The notes beneath the pieces are model-generated. The model worked only from the letters and a program-made list of their open reading frames with translations, did no database searches and was not told the origin of the DNA. A program made the translations under genes and the position numbers. From Pseudorhizobium xiangyangii (GTDB taxonomy: Bacteria > Pseudomonadota > Alphaproteobacteria > Rhizobiales > Rhizobiaceae), in assembly GCF_020531965.1 (NCBI RefSeq), contig NZ_JAJAWH010000015.1, positions 62,001-126,000 on the forward strand: 64,000 nt of DNA, in the 5' to 3' direction. Below, piece by piece: positions 63,044 to 64,000 of this stretch (within the stretch, counting starts at the first letter, position 1; each line of letters starts with the position of its first letter).

Positions 63044-64000
63044 ATGATTGAAGATGCCGAAAGCCCGGCCGTGGAGCTGGAAAACCTGCGTTTGGAACTT
63101 CACCGGGCCCGGCGTCGGTTGCAACTCACATTGGATGCGGCTGGTGCATCATGCGGATGGGAATGGGATATCGCTGGGCGGCGGCTTGTAGCAGACGCTC
63201 GATTTGCGGCCATCACGCACCAGGATCCTGTGGCGCTCGCAGACGGCGTTACTACGGACCATTTTTTTAAGGCAATTCATCCCGACGACGTCAGGCGCGT
63301 CAAAGTCGCAGTTGCAGGAATTCTCGCGGGTTCTGAGGTCTTTTCCAAGGAATACCGACTGCTGCGCAAGGATGGCGGTTACCGTTGGGTCCATGCCAGC
63401 GGCCGTGCTGTCCTTAACGAGGATGATGAGGCCGTAAGATTCGTTGGAATGCTGGTCGACATTACCGAGCAGAAAAGGGCGAAAGAGCAACTCAGAATTG
63501 CCCAGCACGCAGGGGGCATCGGCACATTTGAGCATACGGTCGGTTATGCGACAATCGGCGTCTCCGAACAGTTTTGTCGGCTCTTCGGCCTACATCCAAC
63601 ACCTGTCCTCCCTATTCAGACCCTTAACGACTTGATCCATCCCGATGACGATCGGATCATCGACCTCCACGGGATCCAGAACGGGCAGAACATCGAGTTT
63701 CGCGTCAGGCGTCCTGACGACGGCGAGGAACGGTGGCTGGCTCGGCGAGGGGAATATGTCGACGACACGGAATCGAGCGGTCGACGCTATATGGGTGTAA
63801 TCTTCGATATCACCGAGGCAAAGCATACCCAGGCTAGCCTGCGGCAAGCGAATCAGGCCCTTTCAGACATTGCACGAGAGAGTATGCTGGAACGCGATCG
63901 TGTCTGGAAAAATTCGCGCGATCTGCTGGCCGTGATCGGCATGGACGGGGTCGTCCGCGACGTTAGTCCGGCATGTGGTGAAATACTCGGTCGCCTCCCA
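63044..64000 (+). CDS. Multi-PAS sensor protein, 5' part (cut by window end)
   Basis: 319 codons are visible, still open at the window end. After an N-terminal helix (VELENLRLELHRARRRLQ) come a PAS/PAC unit (IHPDDVRRVK, WVHASGRAVLNEDDE, GMLVDITEQKRAKE), a second PAS/PAC (LIHPDDDRIID, FDITEAKHTQ) and the start of a third (LLAVIGMDGVVRDVSP). Probably a PAS histidine kinase, possibly hybrid, as is common in rhizobia. It starts 27 bases after cheC on the same strand and may supply input or further output for the chemosensory system. Confidence 0.88.
   Translation, partial: MIEDAESPAVELENLRLELHRARRRLQLTLDAAGASCGWEWDIAGRRLVADARFAAITHQDPVALADGVTTDHFFKAIHPDDVRRVKVAVAGILAGSEVFSKEYRLLRKDGGYRWVHASGRAVLNEDDEAVRFVGMLVDITEQKRAKEQLRIAQHAGGIGTFEHTVGYATIGVSEQFCRLFGLHPTPVLPIQTLNDLIHPDDDRIIDLHGIQNGQNIEFRVRRPDDGEERWLARRGEYVDDTESSGRRYMGVIFDITEAKHTQASLRQANQALSDIARESMLERDRVWKNSRDLLAVIGMDGVVRDVSPACGEILGRLP

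Overview
The window looks like part of a Rhizobiales genome, most likely Rhizobiaceae (Rhizobium, Sinorhizobium or Neorhizobium type). The coding sequence is GC-rich and the gene set is typical of rhizobia: DnaE2, two DUF982 proteins, DUF6894, BA14K, DUF3618, PRC-barrel and fasciclin proteins, small stress peptides, and a small RNA built from CTCCTCCC hairpin loops as in the alphaproteobacterial ar14/cuckoo RNAs. The many scattered small genes, long gaps, gene remnants and a self-contained catabolic operon suggest an accessory replicon or a plastic chromosomal region. The genus is inference. No rRNA, tRNA, CRISPR array or intact insertion sequence was recognised.

Layout. 1-14 kb: the 3' end of dnaE2, a GNAT acetyltransferase, the stress operon prkA-yeaH-spoVR (2974-7805), a small cysteine-rich gene, a general-stress flavin-type protein, rsgA, a decayed patch (frameshifted tenA-like gene, vapB with a damaged vapC, a fragment of a DUF4143 ATPase) and a membrane gene pair. 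14.8-25.6 kb: a catabolic block with thioesterase, IclR regulator, acyl-CoA dehydrogenase, enoyl-CoA hydratase, class III CoA-transferase, a thiolase-like protein without a catalytic Cys, its DUF35 partner, etfBA and a TctCBA importer. It reads as uptake of a carboxylate, CoA activation, dehydrogenation, hydration and probably aldol (not thiolytic) cleavage. 26-39 kb: stress and envelope genes, a hybrid histidine kinase with two receiver domains, and an XRE-cupin regulator. 39.4-43.2 kb: a paoABC-type periplasmic molybdenum aldehyde oxidoreductase. 43.6-54.3 kb: many small genes, the four-hairpin small RNA (about 44665-44826), a PHB-depolymerase-like esterase, an SDR of the general-stress type and a single-domain response regulator. 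54.4-64 kb: a complete alternative chemosensory operon (MCP, triple-CheW protein, CheB, CheR, CheA, a small STAS-like protein, CheY, CheC, then a PAS sensor cut by the window end).

Regulation. By eye, about ten small or stress-type genes carry a GGAAC-N16/17-nnTT element at promoter distance. Two copies match GGAAC-N16-CGTT exactly. This is the promoter type of the alphaproteobacterial general-stress sigma factor (EcfG/RpoE2), so much of the accessory gene set may be one stress regulon. The catabolic operon faces its IclR regulator across an intergenic region with two related palindromes, one next to each gene.
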